Origin: Pseudomonas brassicacearum
GTDB lineage: Bacteria; Pseudomonadota; Gammaproteobacteria; Pseudomonadales; Pseudomonadaceae
DNA: 64,000 bases
Assembly (NCBI RefSeq): GCF_009601685.2
Contig: NZ_CP045701.2
Coordinates: forward strand, 5,022,001-5,086,000
Direction of reading: 5' to 3'
A model generated the notes under the pieces. It saw only the letters and a program-made list of their open reading frames with translations, was not told where the DNA came from and did not search any database. Position 1 is the first letter of the stretch. The number at the start of each line of letters is the position of its first letter. The translations under genes and the position numbers were made by a program. This document shows, piece by piece, positions 46,832 through 56,411 of the stretch.

Positions 46832-47959
46832 ATGCCTGTCACCTTCACCCGCACCGCCTTGATGCTGAGCCTGTTGCTCGGCTTCGGCCAGACCCAAGCG
46901 TCCGAGCCCCCTAGCCCCAAGGCCCTGGCGGCCCTCCAGGGGATTCCGCACCCCGCCGTGATCGCCCATCGCGGCGCCTCGTTCGACGCGCCGGAATCCA
47001 CCGCTGCCGCCTACAAGCTGGCCCGCGACCTGGGCGCCGACTACCTGGAACTGGACCTGCAACGCAGCAAGGACGGTGTGTTGTTCGTCCTGCATGACGA
47101 CAGCCTGCTGCGCACCACGGACGTCGCGGTCAAGTTCCCCGAGCGCAAGGACAGTACCGCCAACGAATTCACCATGGCGGAGCTCAAAACCCTCGATGCT
47201 GGCAGTTGGTTCAACACCGCTTACCCGGACCGCGCGCGCCCTTCGTTCACAGGCTTGAAAATCCTGACCCTCGACGAAGTGATCAACATTGCCGAAGGCA
47301 ACCCGCTGCATAAACCGGGGCTGTACATCGAAACCAAGGAGCCGAAGCTGTTCCCCGGTATCGAACGCGACCTGAAGGACAAATTGCAGGACCGCGGTTG
47401 GCTGAGCCCCGCCGGGTCCAAACTGGCCAAGCGCGCCACCGGTGTTGGCCAGGGCAAGGGCAAAGTGGTCTTGCAGACCTTTGAAAAGAGCAGTCTCGAA
47501 CTGCTGCACAAAGAGATGCCGAAGGTGCCGAAAATCCTGCTGTTGTGGGTGGGCGAAGGCAACATCGAGCCCAAGTCCAAGGTGCCTTTTGCCGAGTCCG
47601 GCGAAACGGACAAAGCCGCCTATTACGCCAAGCAGGAACCCAAGGACAAGGCTGAATTCGAAAAATGGATTCAGTACGCCAAGGCCCAGGGCGCCATCGG
47701 CACCGGTCCTTCGGCGATGTTGACCCATGGCGGCAGCCAGAGTTATTCGGACCTGGTGCAGCCGTGGATGAACCAGTACACCCATGACCAAGGTCTGCTG
47801 GTGCATGTCTACACTGTGGATGAGCCGGTGGACTTCAAGAAAGTGATGGATGCCGGCGTGGATGGCATTTTCACCAACCGTGCCAGTGAGTTGCTCAAGT
47901 ACTTCAAGCGTCCCGAAACAGGCAGTGTGGCGCAACTATTGGAGGAGAACGGTTACTGA
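46832..47959 (+). CDS. glpQ: Periplasmic glycerophosphodiester phosphodiesterase
   Basis: The 375-residue enzyme hydrolyses glycerophosphodiesters to glycerol-3-phosphate and alcohols in the periplasm. A signal peptide covers residues 1-23 (MPVTFTRTALMLSLLLGFGQTQA). The GDPD TIM-barrel motifs are AVIAHRGASFDAPESTAAAYKLARDLGADYLELDLQRSKDGVLFVLHDDSLLRTTD, with catalytic HR...E.D and HD, and LYIETKEPKLFPG for the calcium site. The C-terminal VHVYTVDEPVDFKKVMDAGVDGIFTN closes the barrel. It is transcribed alone and could serve phosphate or lipid-head-group scavenging. Confidence 0.93.
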   Translation: MPVTFTRTALMLSLLLGFGQTQASEPPSPKALAALQGIPHPAVIAHRGASFDAPESTAAAYKLARDLGADYLELDLQRSKDGVLFVLHDDSLLRTTDVAVKFPERKDSTANEFTMAELKTLDAGSWFNTAYPDRARPSFTGLKILTLDEVINIAEGNPLHKPGLYIETKEPKLFPGIERDLKDKLQDRGWLSPAGSKLAKRATGVGQGKGKVVLQTFEKSSLELLHKEMPKVPKILLLWVGEGNIEPKSKVPFAESGETDKAAYYAKQEPKDKAEFEKWIQYAKAQGAIGTGPSAMLTHGGSQSYSDLVQPWMNQYTHDQGLLVHVYTVDEPVDFKKVMDAGVDGIFTNRASELLKYFKRPETGSVAQLLEENGY

Positions 47960-48081
47960 GGAATCAGGGCCGGAGCGGTGCAGTCGCTGCAAGTTTTCCG
48001 AATTAAGGGTGAATTAAGTTGCCACAGATAATCTGAGCCCACTTAAACGACTCACCCTTAACGACACCCAGGAAAGAACTT

Positions 48082-48387
48082 ATGAAAACGTTGACTGCCT
48101 TGTTTACCGCTGCTGCCCTGACCCTGACTGCCGGCCTGGCCCAGGCGGATGTTCGCGTCGATCAGATTCCTCAATTGGTCAAGGAAGGCAAGATCAAGTC
48201 CCTTGAATCGATGAACGAAGAAGCCCTGAAGTTGCACCCGGGCGCCACCATCACCGACACTGACCTGGATAACCACTTCAACGGTTATGAATATGAAGTC
48301 GAATTGAAAACCGCCGACGGCAAAGAGTTCGATGTTGATTTCGATGCCACGACCGGCAAAGTCTTGAGCAACAAGCAAGACACCTGA
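48082..48387 (+). CDS. Secreted PepSY-domain protein
   Basis: The 101-residue protein has a signal peptide (MKTLTALFTAAALTLTAGLAQA) and one PepSY domain (DQIPQLVKEGKIKSLESMNEEALKLHPGATITDTDLDNHFNGYEYEVELKTADGKEFDVDFDATTGKVLS). PepSY domains are thought to inhibit or chaperone peptidases, or to bind periplasmic ligands, and often lie beside two-component systems. It stands alone, followed by a strong terminator. Confidence 0.88.
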   Translation: MKTLTALFTAAALTLTAGLAQADVRVDQIPQLVKEGKIKSLESMNEEALKLHPGATITDTDLDNHFNGYEYEVELKTADGKEFDVDFDATTGKVLSNKQDT

Positions 48388-48399
48388 TGCATTAATAAA

Positions 48400-48436
48400 A
48401 AGAGCCGCGCAACCTTAGGGTTGCGCGGCTCTTTTG
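48400..48436. terminator. Terminator between PepSY gene and chemoreceptor gene
   Basis: AAGAGCCGCGCAACC-TTAG-GGTTGCGCGGCTCTT is a 15-bp perfect stem with a T-rich tail on both strands. Confidence 0.92.
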
Positions 48437-48465
48437 CGTTTATCCATCACTGTCGCGAACGACCG

Positions 48466-50091
48466 TCAGGCACTCAACCGCGCCGTCACTTCATTCAACT
48501 GCCCCGACAAGCCATGCAGATCCCGACTGGCGGCTTCGGTGCGCTGCACATTGTCCAGGTTAGTGCTGGCAATACAGGTGATTTCAGTCAGGTTGCGGGA
48601 AATGTCTTCGGCCACGGAAGTCTGCTCTTCGGCTGCGGTGGCGATCTGGCGGTTCATGTCGCGAATCGCTTCGACAGCCTGGGTGATGCGTTCGAGCATC
48701 ACACCGGCCTGGGTCACTTGCTCCACACTTTCTTCGCTGCGCGACTGCCCGCTCTCAATGGCTTGAGCGGCGTCCACCGCCCCCGTTTGTACAGTCTGGA
48801 TAATCTGGTTGATCTCGATGATAGACGAGGCCGTGCGTTGTGCCAGGCTGCGTACCTCATCGGCGACCACCGCGAAACCGCGACCCGCCTCCCCGGCCCG
48901 CGCGGCTTCGATGGCAGCATTGAGGGCCAGCAGGTTGGTCTGTTCGGCGATCCCGCGGATCACCTCCAACACCTTGCCGATGCGCCCGCTGTCGGTTTCC
49001 AACTGACGGATGACCGTGGCCGTGTTGGCGATCTCGCCGCGCATCCGGGTGATGGTGTGGATGGTCCCCTGCATGACCTTCTCGCCCTGTTGCGCCGATT
49101 GATCGGCGTCATCGGCTGCCCGCGCCGCGTCGGCGGCATGACGGGCCACTTCCTGGGCCGTGGCGGACATTTCGTTCATCGCCGTCGCCACCTGATCGGT
49201 GCGTTCGAATTGCTCGCTGGTGCCCTGGCTCATCAGGCTGGCGATGGCATTGAGCTCACCGCTGGCACTGTCCAGCTCCGTGGCACTGCGTTGCAGGCGA
49301 GTAAAGGTTTCGGCCAGGAAATCGCGCAATGTGTTGGCCGCTACTGCCAGGTTGCCCAGCTCGTCCTGACGGTTGCTCGTCACACGTTCGGCGAAACGCC
49401 CATGACTGAGTCGGGTCACGTAGTCGATCAGGTTACGGATCGGTTGAACCAGGTTGCGATTGACCAGCCACAGGCTGAACAGTCCGATCAGTACGCCCGA
49501 CACCAGCATGATCACGGTGCCCAGCATAATCGTGCGATCGGCGCTGGCGCTGATCAGCGTCGATTGCTCGGTGCCCAGCTTGCGCAGTTCTACCACCAGC
49601 GTACTCATTTGCTCACTGGCCGCGCGGTCCACGCCCTTGACCGCCGCATCGCCCGCCGCCGCATCGCCACCGGAGGCGACAAATGCGTCACGGCCCTTTT
49701 GGTAGGCAGCGCCCAACTGATGATGCTCATCGCGCAGGGCCTCGATGCGCGTCTTGATTGCCGCCGGCACACCCTCACGCCCGCTCAATTGGCCAAGGAT
49801 GTCTTGGACATCACGCTGACGCTCCTCGAACTGCTTCCAGTATTTATCCAGGTCCGCCGGCTGCTTGCCGCGCAGCAGGACGTTTTTCCATTCCTGCACC
49901 TGCACCTTGAACTGCAGGTTGGCCTCATCGATCAACTGCGAAGCACGCAACGGTCCATCGATCAGGTTGCGATAGCTCTGGACACCATTGGAAAGGAAAT
50001 GAAAGGACGCCAAGGCGATCAGCAACATCGCCAGCAAGCTGCCGCTCAACAGAGCGAGAATCTGGGCTCGAAGGGATTTTTGTAGAATCAT
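48466..50091 (-). CDS. Methyl-accepting chemotaxis protein
   Basis: The 541-residue receptor has TM1 at about 11-33, a periplasmic four-helix ligand domain at about 34-187, TM2 at 188-210 ([24 protein letters not shown]), a HAMP domain and a long cytoplasmic coiled coil. Its tip motif [36 protein letters not shown] binds CheA and CheW. There is no C-terminal CheR-docking pentapeptide. The ligand is unknown; the sensor looks like a 4HB_MCP type. The ATG at 50091 is preferred over a TTG three codons upstream. It is transcribed alone. Confidence 0.93.
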   Translation of the reverse strand: MILQKSLRAQILALLSGSLLAMLLIALASFHFLSNGVQSYRNLIDGPLRASQLIDEANLQFKVQVQEWKNVLLRGKQPADLDKYWKQFEERQRDVQDILGQLSGREGVPAAIKTRIEALRDEHHQLGAAYQKGRDAFVASGGDAAAGDAAVKGVDRAASEQMSTLVVELRKLGTEQSTLISASADRTIMLGTVIMLVSGVLIGLFSLWLVNRNLVQPIRNLIDYVTRLSHGRFAERVTSNRQDELGNLAVAANTLRDFLAETFTRLQRSATELDSASGELNAIASLMSQGTSEQFERTDQVATAMNEMSATAQEVARHAADAARAADDADQSAQQGEKVMQGTIHTITRMRGEIANTATVIRQLETDSGRIGKVLEVIRGIAEQTNLLALNAAIEAARAGEAGRGFAVVADEVRSLAQRTASSIIEINQIIQTVQTGAVDAAQAIESGQSRSEESVEQVTQAGVMLERITQAVEAIRDMNRQIATAAEEQTSVAEDISRNLTEITCIASTNLDNVQRTEAASRDLHGLSGQLNEVTARLSA

Positions 50092-50350
50092 GGGGAGCAA
50101 TCTCTAAGCAAGGAGAACAGGAACGACGTCCCGACCTCCATGTCCGCAACACACCGCGTCGCAACCCGAATACGGGGGGGATATGCACATACCATCGGCC
50201 TGTCTGGGGCATTCTTGAGCCTTGGCGACCGCCGGTAGCACCCGCTTGGCGGCGTGAAGGGAACTGTCACAAAACCATCAAGAAAGCTTGCGAAGATGAC
50301 GTTCAAGTGAACCTGTAGCCGCGACAGGCACTTCCCGCCAGCGAGATTTC

Positions 50351-51373
50351 ATGAACCACAGCATCGATCAAAGCCACCGCGATCCGGATCTGTTCGGCCT
50401 GCTTTATGGTTTTCGTTTCAACCCCGGCGAGCGCGGCCAGGAGATCGATTCGGCCCAGGCCTTACGGAGCCTGCAACACCCGCAAGACACGGATGAGTTC
50501 CTCTGGCTGCACCTGAACCTGGCCCACGCGGCGTGCGAGCGCTGGATGAAAAGTCACCTGGCCCTACCCCAGGAGTTTTTCGAAGCCTTGCACGAAGGCT
50601 CGCGCTCGACCCGCATCGAGCATGTCGACTCGGCGTTGCTGGCCGTGGTGAACGATGTCGTGTTCAACCTCAGCAACCTGGTGTCCTCGGATGTCTCCAC
50701 CTTATGGGTTTGCGTGCACAGTCGATTGATTGTCAGCGCGCGCCTGCAACCTTTGCACTCGGTCGACAAGCTGCGCTCGTCGGTGAAGGCCGGCGAGTGC
50801 TTTCGCTCGCCAGTGGAATTACTCGTGCACTTGCTGCGCGACCAAGGCGAAGTGCTGACCCAGATCGTGCGCAAGACCAGCCTGAGCGTCGATCAGGTCG
50901 AAGATCAGTTGCTGTCCTCGCGGCTGTCCACCAACCGCGCCGAGCTGGGCAGCAACCGCCGGGTACTGGTGCGCCTGCAGCGCTTGCTGGCCTTGGAGCC
51001 GGGCTCATTGCTACGCCTGCTCAACCGCCCGCCGCAATGGTTGCAGAAAGAAGATGTCAAGGAACTGCGCAAATCCACCGAGGAATTCGCCCTGATCATC
51101 AACGACCTCACCGCGTTGAGCGAACGGATCAAACTGCTCCAGGAAGAAATCGCCGCCAACCTCAACGAACAAAGCAACCGCACCCTGTTCACCCTGACGG
51201 TGGTCACGGTATTGGCGTTGCCCATCAACATCATTGCCGGTTTCTTTGGCATGAACGTCGGTGGCGTGCCGCTGGCCAGCGATCCCGAGGGCTTCTGGAT
51301 CCTGGTGGCGCTGGTCGCCACCTTCACGTTGATTGCTGGCCGCTGGGCATTTCGCAAGCGAGGCGACTATTGA
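50351..51373 (+). CDS. zntB: Zinc transporter ZntB (CorA family)
   Basis: The 340-residue protein of the CorA/ZntB superfamily has a large cytosolic N-terminal domain (residues 1-275) with a long helix (KEDVKELRKSTEEFALIINDLTALSERIKLLQEEIAANLNEQSNRTLF). Two C-terminal membrane helices are separated by the pore-mouth motif GMNVGGVP at 300-307, the ZntB variant of the GMN signature. It carries zinc across the inner membrane. It lies in a single-gene unit with a 259-bp upstream gap toward the chemoreceptor. Confidence 0.92.
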   Translation: MNHSIDQSHRDPDLFGLLYGFRFNPGERGQEIDSAQALRSLQHPQDTDEFLWLHLNLAHAACERWMKSHLALPQEFFEALHEGSRSTRIEHVDSALLAVVNDVVFNLSNLVSSDVSTLWVCVHSRLIVSARLQPLHSVDKLRSSVKAGECFRSPVELLVHLLRDQGEVLTQIVRKTSLSVDQVEDQLLSSRLSTNRAELGSNRRVLVRLQRLLALEPGSLLRLLNRPPQWLQKEDVKELRKSTEEFALIINDLTALSERIKLLQEEIAANLNEQSNRTLFTLTVVTVLALPINIIAGFFGMNVGGVPLASDPEGFWILVALVATFTLIAGRWAFRKRGDY

Positions 51374-51515
51374 ACATGACCTGTCCAGACAACCCCTTTT
51401 GTCGGCACAGTGGGATTTAAAAGTCTTTTTGTCATTTCTCCTGAGGTATCCTGCCCAGGCTTTTTAAAAGCGCGGATCTACCAGATCTATCCACAGACTT
51501 TGCGAGGAGCGCGAT

Positions 51516-51659
51516 ATGCACGAGATCCCTAATCTCCCCTTCCCAAGCCTGCACGACACTGAGCAGACGACCACGCTACAAGCCGGGGGCCAATCCGACG
51601 CCCAGCAACCCGAGCCCAAAGAAGCTACTGAACGCCGCCAGGCCGACAGCGAAGACTGA
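51516..51659 (+). CDS. Small conserved hydrophilic protein, 47 residues
   Basis: ATG 51516 has GAGGAG 6-12 bases upstream and the frame closes at 51659. The product is MHEIPNLPFPSLHDTEQTTT... ending RRQADSED, hydrophilic and Gln/Glu/Pro-rich, likely disordered. No function is known. A 13-bp perfect stem lies 20 bp after the stop. Confidence 0.6.
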   Translation: MHEIPNLPFPSLHDTEQTTTLQAGGQSDAQQPEPKEATERRQADSED

Positions 51660-51679
51660 TTGACCCGCACCACCAGACC

Positions 51680-51711
51680 GTGTGGAAAGCGCTAAGATGC
51701 GCTTTCCACAC
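51680..51711. terminator. 13-bp perfect stem-loop between two tiny genes
   Basis: GTGTGGAAAGCGC-TAAGAT-GCGCTTTCCACAC is a perfect hairpin. It has no T tail, so it may be a processing or stability element rather than an intrinsic terminator. Confidence 0.6.
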
Positions 51712-51732
51712 TGCCTGAATCCCGAGCCCTCC

Positions 51733-51927
51733 ATGACCGATGACACCCCTCCCTTCAGCGAAGCCCAGGCCAGCGTGCTGATCGGCACTGCCGAAAAAAT
51801 GGTCGAGATCTGGACCCGCCTTCCTGCCGAGAAACAAGCGGCCCTGCTGGCGCGCTTTGGCAGCGAAGAAAACGCCATCGCCGCGCTGGTGACCACACGC
51901 CTGGTCAGCGATCAGAACGACAGCTGA
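51733..51927 (+). CDS. Small conserved protein, 64 residues
   Basis: Started at ATG 51733 the product is [64 protein letters not shown], a short helical acidic protein without signal or membrane segment. An upstream ATG at 51682 would translate the hairpin and is unlikely. It lies 101 bp before an MFS gene. The function is unknown. Confidence 0.62.
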   Translation: MTDDTPPFSEAQASVLIGTAEKMVEIWTRLPAEKQAALLARFGSEENAIAALVTTRLVSDQNDS

Positions 51928-52028
51928 GCCACCATTGGGCAAATAGTTTTACTTTTCCCCGCCCTGGGCCCACGGTCGCCGTTATCATAAGCAGCCTATC
52001 TATCCTGCTGCTCCGTGGACCTCTTCCC

Positions 52029-53228
52029 ATGTCAGATTCCCAGCGCCCCCTGGCGGTCACGCTGCAAGTCGTTTCCATCGTCCTGTTCACCTTCATCGGC
52101 TACCTCAATATCGGCATTCCCCTGGCCGTGCTGCCCGGGTTCGTCCACGGCGAACTGGGCTTCGGCGCAGTGATCGCCGGGTTGGTGATCAGCGTGCAAT
52201 ACCTGGCCACCCTGCTCAGTCGTCCTTACGCAGGGCGAATCATCGATAACCTGGGGAGCAAGCGCGCGGTGATGTTCGGCCTCGCCGGCTGCGGCCTGAG
52301 CGGCGTGTTCATGCTGGTGTCTGCCTGGACACCGCACCTGCCAACGTTCAGTCTGATCAGCCTGCTGATCGGTCGCCTGGTGCTCGGCAGCGCGGAAAGC
52401 CTGGTGGGCTCCGGTTCGATTGGCTGGGGCATTGGCCGGGTCGGCGCGGCGAATACCGCCAAGGTGATTTCCTGGAACGGTATCGCCAGTTACGGCGCGC
52501 TGGCGATTGGCGCGCCGCTGGGGGTGTGGCTGGTCAATGCGCTAGGGCTGTGGAGCATGGGCGTGAGCATTATCTTGCTCGGTTTGCTGGGGTTGGCATT
52601 GGCCTGGCGCAAAACCGCCGCGCCCATCGTCACTGGCGAACGCCTGCCATTCATGCACGTGCTGGGGCGCGTGCTGCCACACGGCTGCGGCCTGGCGCTG
52701 GGCTCCATCGGGTTTGGCACCATCGCGACCTTCATCACCCTGTACTACGCCACGCAGCACTGGGATAACGCGGTGCTGTGCCTGAGCCTGTTCGGCGCCA
52801 GCTTCATCGGAGCGCGCCTGCTGTTCGGCAACCTGATCAACCGTCTGGGCGGCTTTCGTGTGGCGATTGCTTGCCTGTCGGTGGAAACCCTGGGGCTGTT
52901 GCTGCTGTGGCTTGCACCGGATGCCCATTGGGCCCTGGCGGGCGCGGCGTTGAGCGGTTTCGGCTTCTCTCTGGTGTTTCCGGCGCTGGGCGTGGAAGCG
53001 GTCAACCTGGTGCCGGCCTCCAGCCGCGGGGCGGCGGTGGGCGCTTATTCGCTGTTCATTGATTTGTCGCTGGGGATCACCGGACCGCTGGCCGGTGCGA
53101 TTGCCGCGGGTTTCGGCTTTGCCTCGATCTTTCTGTTCGCCGCACTGGCGGCCCTGGGCGGGTTGGCATTGAGCGTCTACCTGTACCGACAGGCGCCGAG
53201 GCATCGCCAGGAACGGGAGAAAGGCTAG
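52029..53228 (+). CDS. MFS transporter (YfcJ/YhhS-like)
   Basis: The 399-residue protein has 12 predicted helices and the MFS loop 2-3 motif [18 protein letters not shown]. The N-terminus ([63 protein letters not shown]) is characteristic of the YfcJ/YhhS arabinose-efflux-like group, whose substrates are poorly known. It overlaps the converging arfB gene by 4 bp at the stop codons, so transcription of one gene opposes the other. Confidence 0.9.
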   Translation: MSDSQRPLAVTLQVVSIVLFTFIGYLNIGIPLAVLPGFVHGELGFGAVIAGLVISVQYLATLLSRPYAGRIIDNLGSKRAVMFGLAGCGLSGVFMLVSAWTPHLPTFSLISLLIGRLVLGSAESLVGSGSIGWGIGRVGAANTAKVISWNGIASYGALAIGAPLGVWLVNALGLWSMGVSIILLGLLGLALAWRKTAAPIVTGERLPFMHVLGRVLPHGCGLALGSIGFGTIATFITLYYATQHWDNAVLCLSLFGASFIGARLLFGNLINRLGGFRVAIACLSVETLGLLLLWLAPDAHWALAGAALSGFGFSLVFPALGVEAVNLVPASSRGAAVGAYSLFIDLSLGITGPLAGAIAAGFGFASIFLFAALAALGGLALSVYLYRQAPRHRQEREKG

Positions 53229-53638
53229 AAGTCCACCTTGCCGCGCCCGGCCTTGATCGAGCCACGCTTGGTCTTGGATTCCAGGCGACGCTTTTTCGAA
53301 CCCAGGGTCGGCTTGGTCGGGCGGCGCTTCTTTTCGACCTTGGTGGCGCTGAGGATCAGTTCGGTCAGGCGCTCCAGGGCATCGGCGCGGTTCTGTTCCT
53401 GCGTGCGGTATTGCTGGGCCTTGATGATCAATACACCGTCGCTGGTAATGCGACTGTCGCGCAGGGCCAGCAGCCGCTCCTTGTAGAACTCGGGCAGCGA
53501 CGAGGCCGGAATATCGAAGCGCAAATGCACGGCACTGGAGACCTTGTTGACGTTCTGCCCACCGGCCCCCTGGGCGCGGATGGCCGTCAGCTCGATCTCG
53601 GCGTCCGGGATGTGCACGGTGTTGGAAATCGCCAGCAT
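53225..53638 (-). CDS. arfB: Alternative ribosome-rescue factor ArfB (peptidyl-tRNA hydrolase)
   Basis: The 137-residue protein has the release-factor catalytic motif GGQ in [23 protein letters not shown] and a basic C-terminal tail ([38 protein letters not shown]) that enters the empty mRNA channel of stalled ribosomes. It hydrolyses peptidyl-tRNA on non-stop complexes, backing up tmRNA. The length and tail match E. coli YaeJ. Confidence 0.95.
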   Translation of the reverse strand: MLAISNTVHIPDAEIELTAIRAQGAGGQNVNKVSSAVHLRFDIPASSLPEFYKERLLALRDSRITSDGVLIIKAQQYRTQEQNRADALERLTELILSATKVEKKRRPTKPTLGSKKRRLESKTKRGSIKAGRGKVDF

Positions 53639-53720
53639 GGAAAGTGTCCGGTATCAGGACCCACAGGATAACCGAAACCGCTGGGATGAGGCTTGTGAGA
53701 GCCTGACCTATGGAGACGTC

Positions 53721-53745
53721 TGTGGGAGCAAGGCTTGCTCCCACA
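53721..53745. repeat. Palindromic REP element
   Basis: TGTGGGAGCA-AGGCT-TGCTCCCACA lies between arfB and the permease terminator. Confidence 0.75.
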
Positions 53746-53777
53746 GACCGTGTTCACACAGGTTTTGTACCTTCTTG

Positions 53778-53812
53778 AACGACAAACCCGGCACTTGGCC
53801 GGGTTTGTTGTA
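53778..53812. terminator. Terminator after amino-acid permease
   Basis: ACAAACCCGGC-ACTTG-GCCGGGTTTGT is an 11-bp perfect stem just beyond the permease stop. Confidence 0.8.
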
Positions 53813-53824
53813 TTTCAGGCTTGC

Positions 53825-55243
53825 TTACTTGGTGGCAGCCGCCACAGCCAATTCATGCCGGGCACTGCGCTTGTTCTTGATCCAATAGCACACAGCCATG
53901 AACACCACCCACACCGGAATCGCATAGACCGATATCTGGATGCCGGGAATCAACAACATCACGCCCAGGATGAACACCACGAACGCCAGGCAGATGTAGT
54001 TGCCGTACGGGTACCACAGCGCCTTGAACAGCGGCGTCTGGCGGGTCTGGTTCATGTGCTGGCGGAACTTGAAGTGCGAGTAGCTGATCATCGCCCAGTT
54101 GATCACCAGGGTCGCGACCACCAGCGACATCAGCAACTCCAGCGCATGCTGCGGGACCAGGTAGTTCAACAATACCGCCACCAGCGTGACCGCCGCCGAC
54201 GCAAGGATCGAACGCACCGGCACGCCGCGCTTGTCGATCTTGGACAAGGCCTTGGGCGCATCGCCCTGCTCGGCCATGCCCAGCAACATGCGGCTGTTGC
54301 AGTAGGTGCCACTGTTGTACACCGACAGCGCGGCGGTCAGCACCACGAAGTTGAGGATATGCGCCGCGGTGTTGCTGCCCAGCATCGAGAACACCTGCAC
54401 GAACGGGCTGCCGCTGTAGGCATCGCCGGAAGCGTTGAGCGTGGTCAGCAGGCTGTCCCAAGGGGTCAGGGACAACAGCACCACGAGCGCGCCGATGTAG
54501 AAAATCAGGATCCGGTAGATCACCTGGTTGATGGCCTTGGGGATCACGGTTTTCGGTTTGTCAGCCTCGGCGGCGGTGAAACCGAGCATTTCCAGGCCAC
54601 CGAAGGAAAACATGATGATCGCCATGGCCATCACCAGGCCACTCACGCCGTTGGGGAAGAATCCACCGTGGGCCCACAGGTTCGTCACCGAAGCTTGCGG
54701 ACCACCATTGCCGCTGACCAGCAGATAGCTGCCCAGGGCAATCATGCCGACAATCGCCACGACCTTGATGATCGCGAACCAGAACTCGGCCTCGCCGAAG
54801 ACTTTGACGTTGGCCAGGTTGATGGCGTTGATCAGCACGAAAAACGCTGCCGCCGAAACCCAGGTCGGGATGTCCGGCGCCCAGTAGTGGATGTACTTGC
54901 CAACCGCAGTCAGCTCGGACATGCCCACCAGGATGTAGAGAATCCAGCAGTTCCAACCCGACAGGAAGCCGGCGAAACCGCCCCAGTACTTATGGGCAAA
55001 GTGGCTGAACGAACCGGCCACCGGCTCTTCGACGATCATTTCGCCCAACTGGCGCATGATCATGAAGGCGATGAAGCCGCAGATGGCATAGCCCAGGATC
55101 ATCGACGGGCCAGCTGATTTCAGCACCCCCGCCGAGCCAAGGAACAGGCCGGTGCCGATCGCGCCACCGAGGGCGATCAGTTGAATGTGGCGATTTTTCA
55201 GGCCGCGTTTCAGCTCGCCCGAATGCGAGTTTTGTCCACTCAT
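53825..55243 (-). CDS. Amino-acid permease of the APC family (AroP/LysP-type)
   Basis: The 472-residue transporter has 12 hydrophobic helices and the APC signatures LKNRHIQLIALGGAIGTGLFLGSAGVLKSAGP and AFMIMRQLGEMIVEEPVAGSFSHFAHKYWGGFAGFLSGWNCW. The blocks FSFGGLEMLGFTAAEADKPKTVIPKAINQVIYRI and NSGTYCNSRMLLGMAEQGDAPK place it with aromatic or branched amino-acid/proton symporters such as AroP. The exact substrate is not resolvable. ATG 55243 is chosen over one six codons upstream. It ends at a terminator with a REP beyond. Confidence 0.88.
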   Translation of the reverse strand: MSGQNSHSGELKRGLKNRHIQLIALGGAIGTGLFLGSAGVLKSAGPSMILGYAICGFIAFMIMRQLGEMIVEEPVAGSFSHFAHKYWGGFAGFLSGWNCWILYILVGMSELTAVGKYIHYWAPDIPTWVSAAAFFVLINAINLANVKVFGEAEFWFAIIKVVAIVGMIALGSYLLVSGNGGPQASVTNLWAHGGFFPNGVSGLVMAMAIIMFSFGGLEMLGFTAAEADKPKTVIPKAINQVIYRILIFYIGALVVLLSLTPWDSLLTTLNASGDAYSGSPFVQVFSMLGSNTAAHILNFVVLTAALSVYNSGTYCNSRMLLGMAEQGDAPKALSKIDKRGVPVRSILASAAVTLVAVLLNYLVPQHALELLMSLVVATLVINWAMISYSHFKFRQHMNQTRQTPLFKALWYPYGNYICLAFVVFILGVMLLIPGIQISVYAIPVWVVFMAVCYWIKNKRSARHELAVAAATK

Positions 55244-56181
55244 GAAAAGGGTCTCACGCAAGGTTTGATGATGTTCGTTAGACGTTGCCGCTCGAATCGG
55301 ATCTCAAGCAGCGCCGATCAAACCCCAGCGCAGGCACCAGGAATTCAGCGTTTTTACAACGGTCATGCGTCACCTGTTTGTTTTTATCTGTGACGAAATC
55401 GAACCCGACACGCTTGTGGCGTGGCGGAGTGAACAAGGCGGATAACCTTGAAAGTGCGTGGGTACGCGAAGGGTCACAGTAAAACGCGGCGCATTGTACA
55501 CCGCTGCCCCCCTGCTGCCAGACACCACCGGATCAGCGTGCCCTTTGCCGGGATTGCCTGTGTCCGCCCAGACCATGCGCGGCGGCTGCAAAAATATGTC
55601 CAGGCCCTTGCGAGCCCTCGATGGGTGTAGCGCGAAAAACGCCACGACGGGGGGAATGGAACTGAGCTGCGGCGTTCATTGCGCCTCCTTTTTGTTATTC
55701 ACCTGCACGACAGGCATGGGGCGCATCTCACCCTTCTGGTCGATTGGAAACAAGCGGGGCAGAGCCTTGGAAAGCCCGCCTGGGCAGGCTTCGCGGAAGC
55801 TTTTCCTTACATCCCGGAGGAACCGGGTTTGCGGCCATCTCGACGGGCATTTTTCGTCAGCATTTCTTTACAAGCCGTAACGCAGAGTTGCCATGCAGCC
55901 ATCTTTTGCGGATTGACTGCAAATTGACGGTAGGTAGCTACCTATTTAAAAAAACACCCAGGCGGCTGTTTTTGAATGGGTAATGGTGTCGCTGAAAATG
56001 GAACAAAAAGTTCAAACAAAAAAAACAAAATTATTTTTTTGCAATCCAAAAAACCCTCGACTAGGTTTTCATCGACTTGCCAAGGCATCGTGCCGACAAG
56101 TTCTGCGGTGCCGTCGCCGGCCTGTTTGCATTCGCCGAATCGAGCCGCAACTTTCCGTAAAAGTCATCTAGGAGATTCACT
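55244..56181. other. Long intergenic region between permease and peptide gene
   Basis: These 938 bp have no convincing gene; frames at 55458-55880 and 55679-55927 lack domains and good start signals. The left part should hold the permease promoter. The right part is very AT-rich (about 55940-56060) and has a palindrome-centred promoter candidate, 55924-55952. Confidence 0.5.
55924..55952 (+). promoter_or_regulatory. Promoter candidate with embedded palindrome
   Basis: TTGACG (55924-55929) and TAAAAA (55947-55952) are 17 bp apart. The spacer is almost entirely the 14-bp perfect palindrome TAGGTAGCTACCTA (55931-55944), which suits a repressor. The start of the peptide gene is 230 bp downstream. 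Confidence 0.4.
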
Positions 56182-56319
56182 ATGCAAGCACTGGACAAAG
56201 ACTTGGAAACCGAACTGCAACTGGACGAATGGTTTGAAGCCCCAACCCATGAAGCCGCCGTTGAAATGATGCAGGCCGACGCCGTCGTTCCATTCGGCAC
56301 GGCGATGTGGCCTCTGTAG
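56182..56319 (+). CDS. 45-residue acidic peptide, RiPP-precursor-like
   Basis: AGGAG with good spacing precedes ATG 56182 (CTAGGAGATTCACTATG). The first 34 residues are acidic and helical (MQALDKDLETELQLDEWFEA ... EAAVEMMQADA), like a leader. The last 11 residues, VVPFGTAMWPL, are hydrophobic and aromatic with two prolines, like a core. It has no signal peptide or Cys. A GGCGGAG/CTCCGCC hairpin (56329-56359) follows, then an M29-like gene 92 bp after the stop. I know no named family for it. It could be a modified-peptide precursor, or a small scaffold or inhibitor of the adjacent protein. Confidence 0.6.
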   Translation: MQALDKDLETELQLDEWFEAPTHEAAVEMMQADAVVPFGTAMWPL

Positions 56320-56328
56320 GCACTGCCC

Positions 56329-56359
56329 GGCGGAGGCGATCCGGCCGGTCGACTCCGCC
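56329..56359 (+). terminator. Hairpin between peptide and M29-like gene (possible attenuator)
   Basis: GGCGGAG (56329-56335) pairs with CTCCGCC (56353-56359) over a 17-nt loop that contains its own GGCCGG. There is no T run, so partial termination or mRNA processing between the two genes is more likely than full termination. Confidence 0.4.
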
Positions 56360-56411
56360 ACTCATGCCGGTTGTCAGGGACGTTTAATGAACTTGTCAGG
56401 GAAGAATAAGC

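Noticed and set aside
55458..55927. Two frames of 140 and 82 codons between the permease and the peptide gene
   Set aside because: They overlap in different frames, lack domains and ribosome-binding sites, and have atypical composition.
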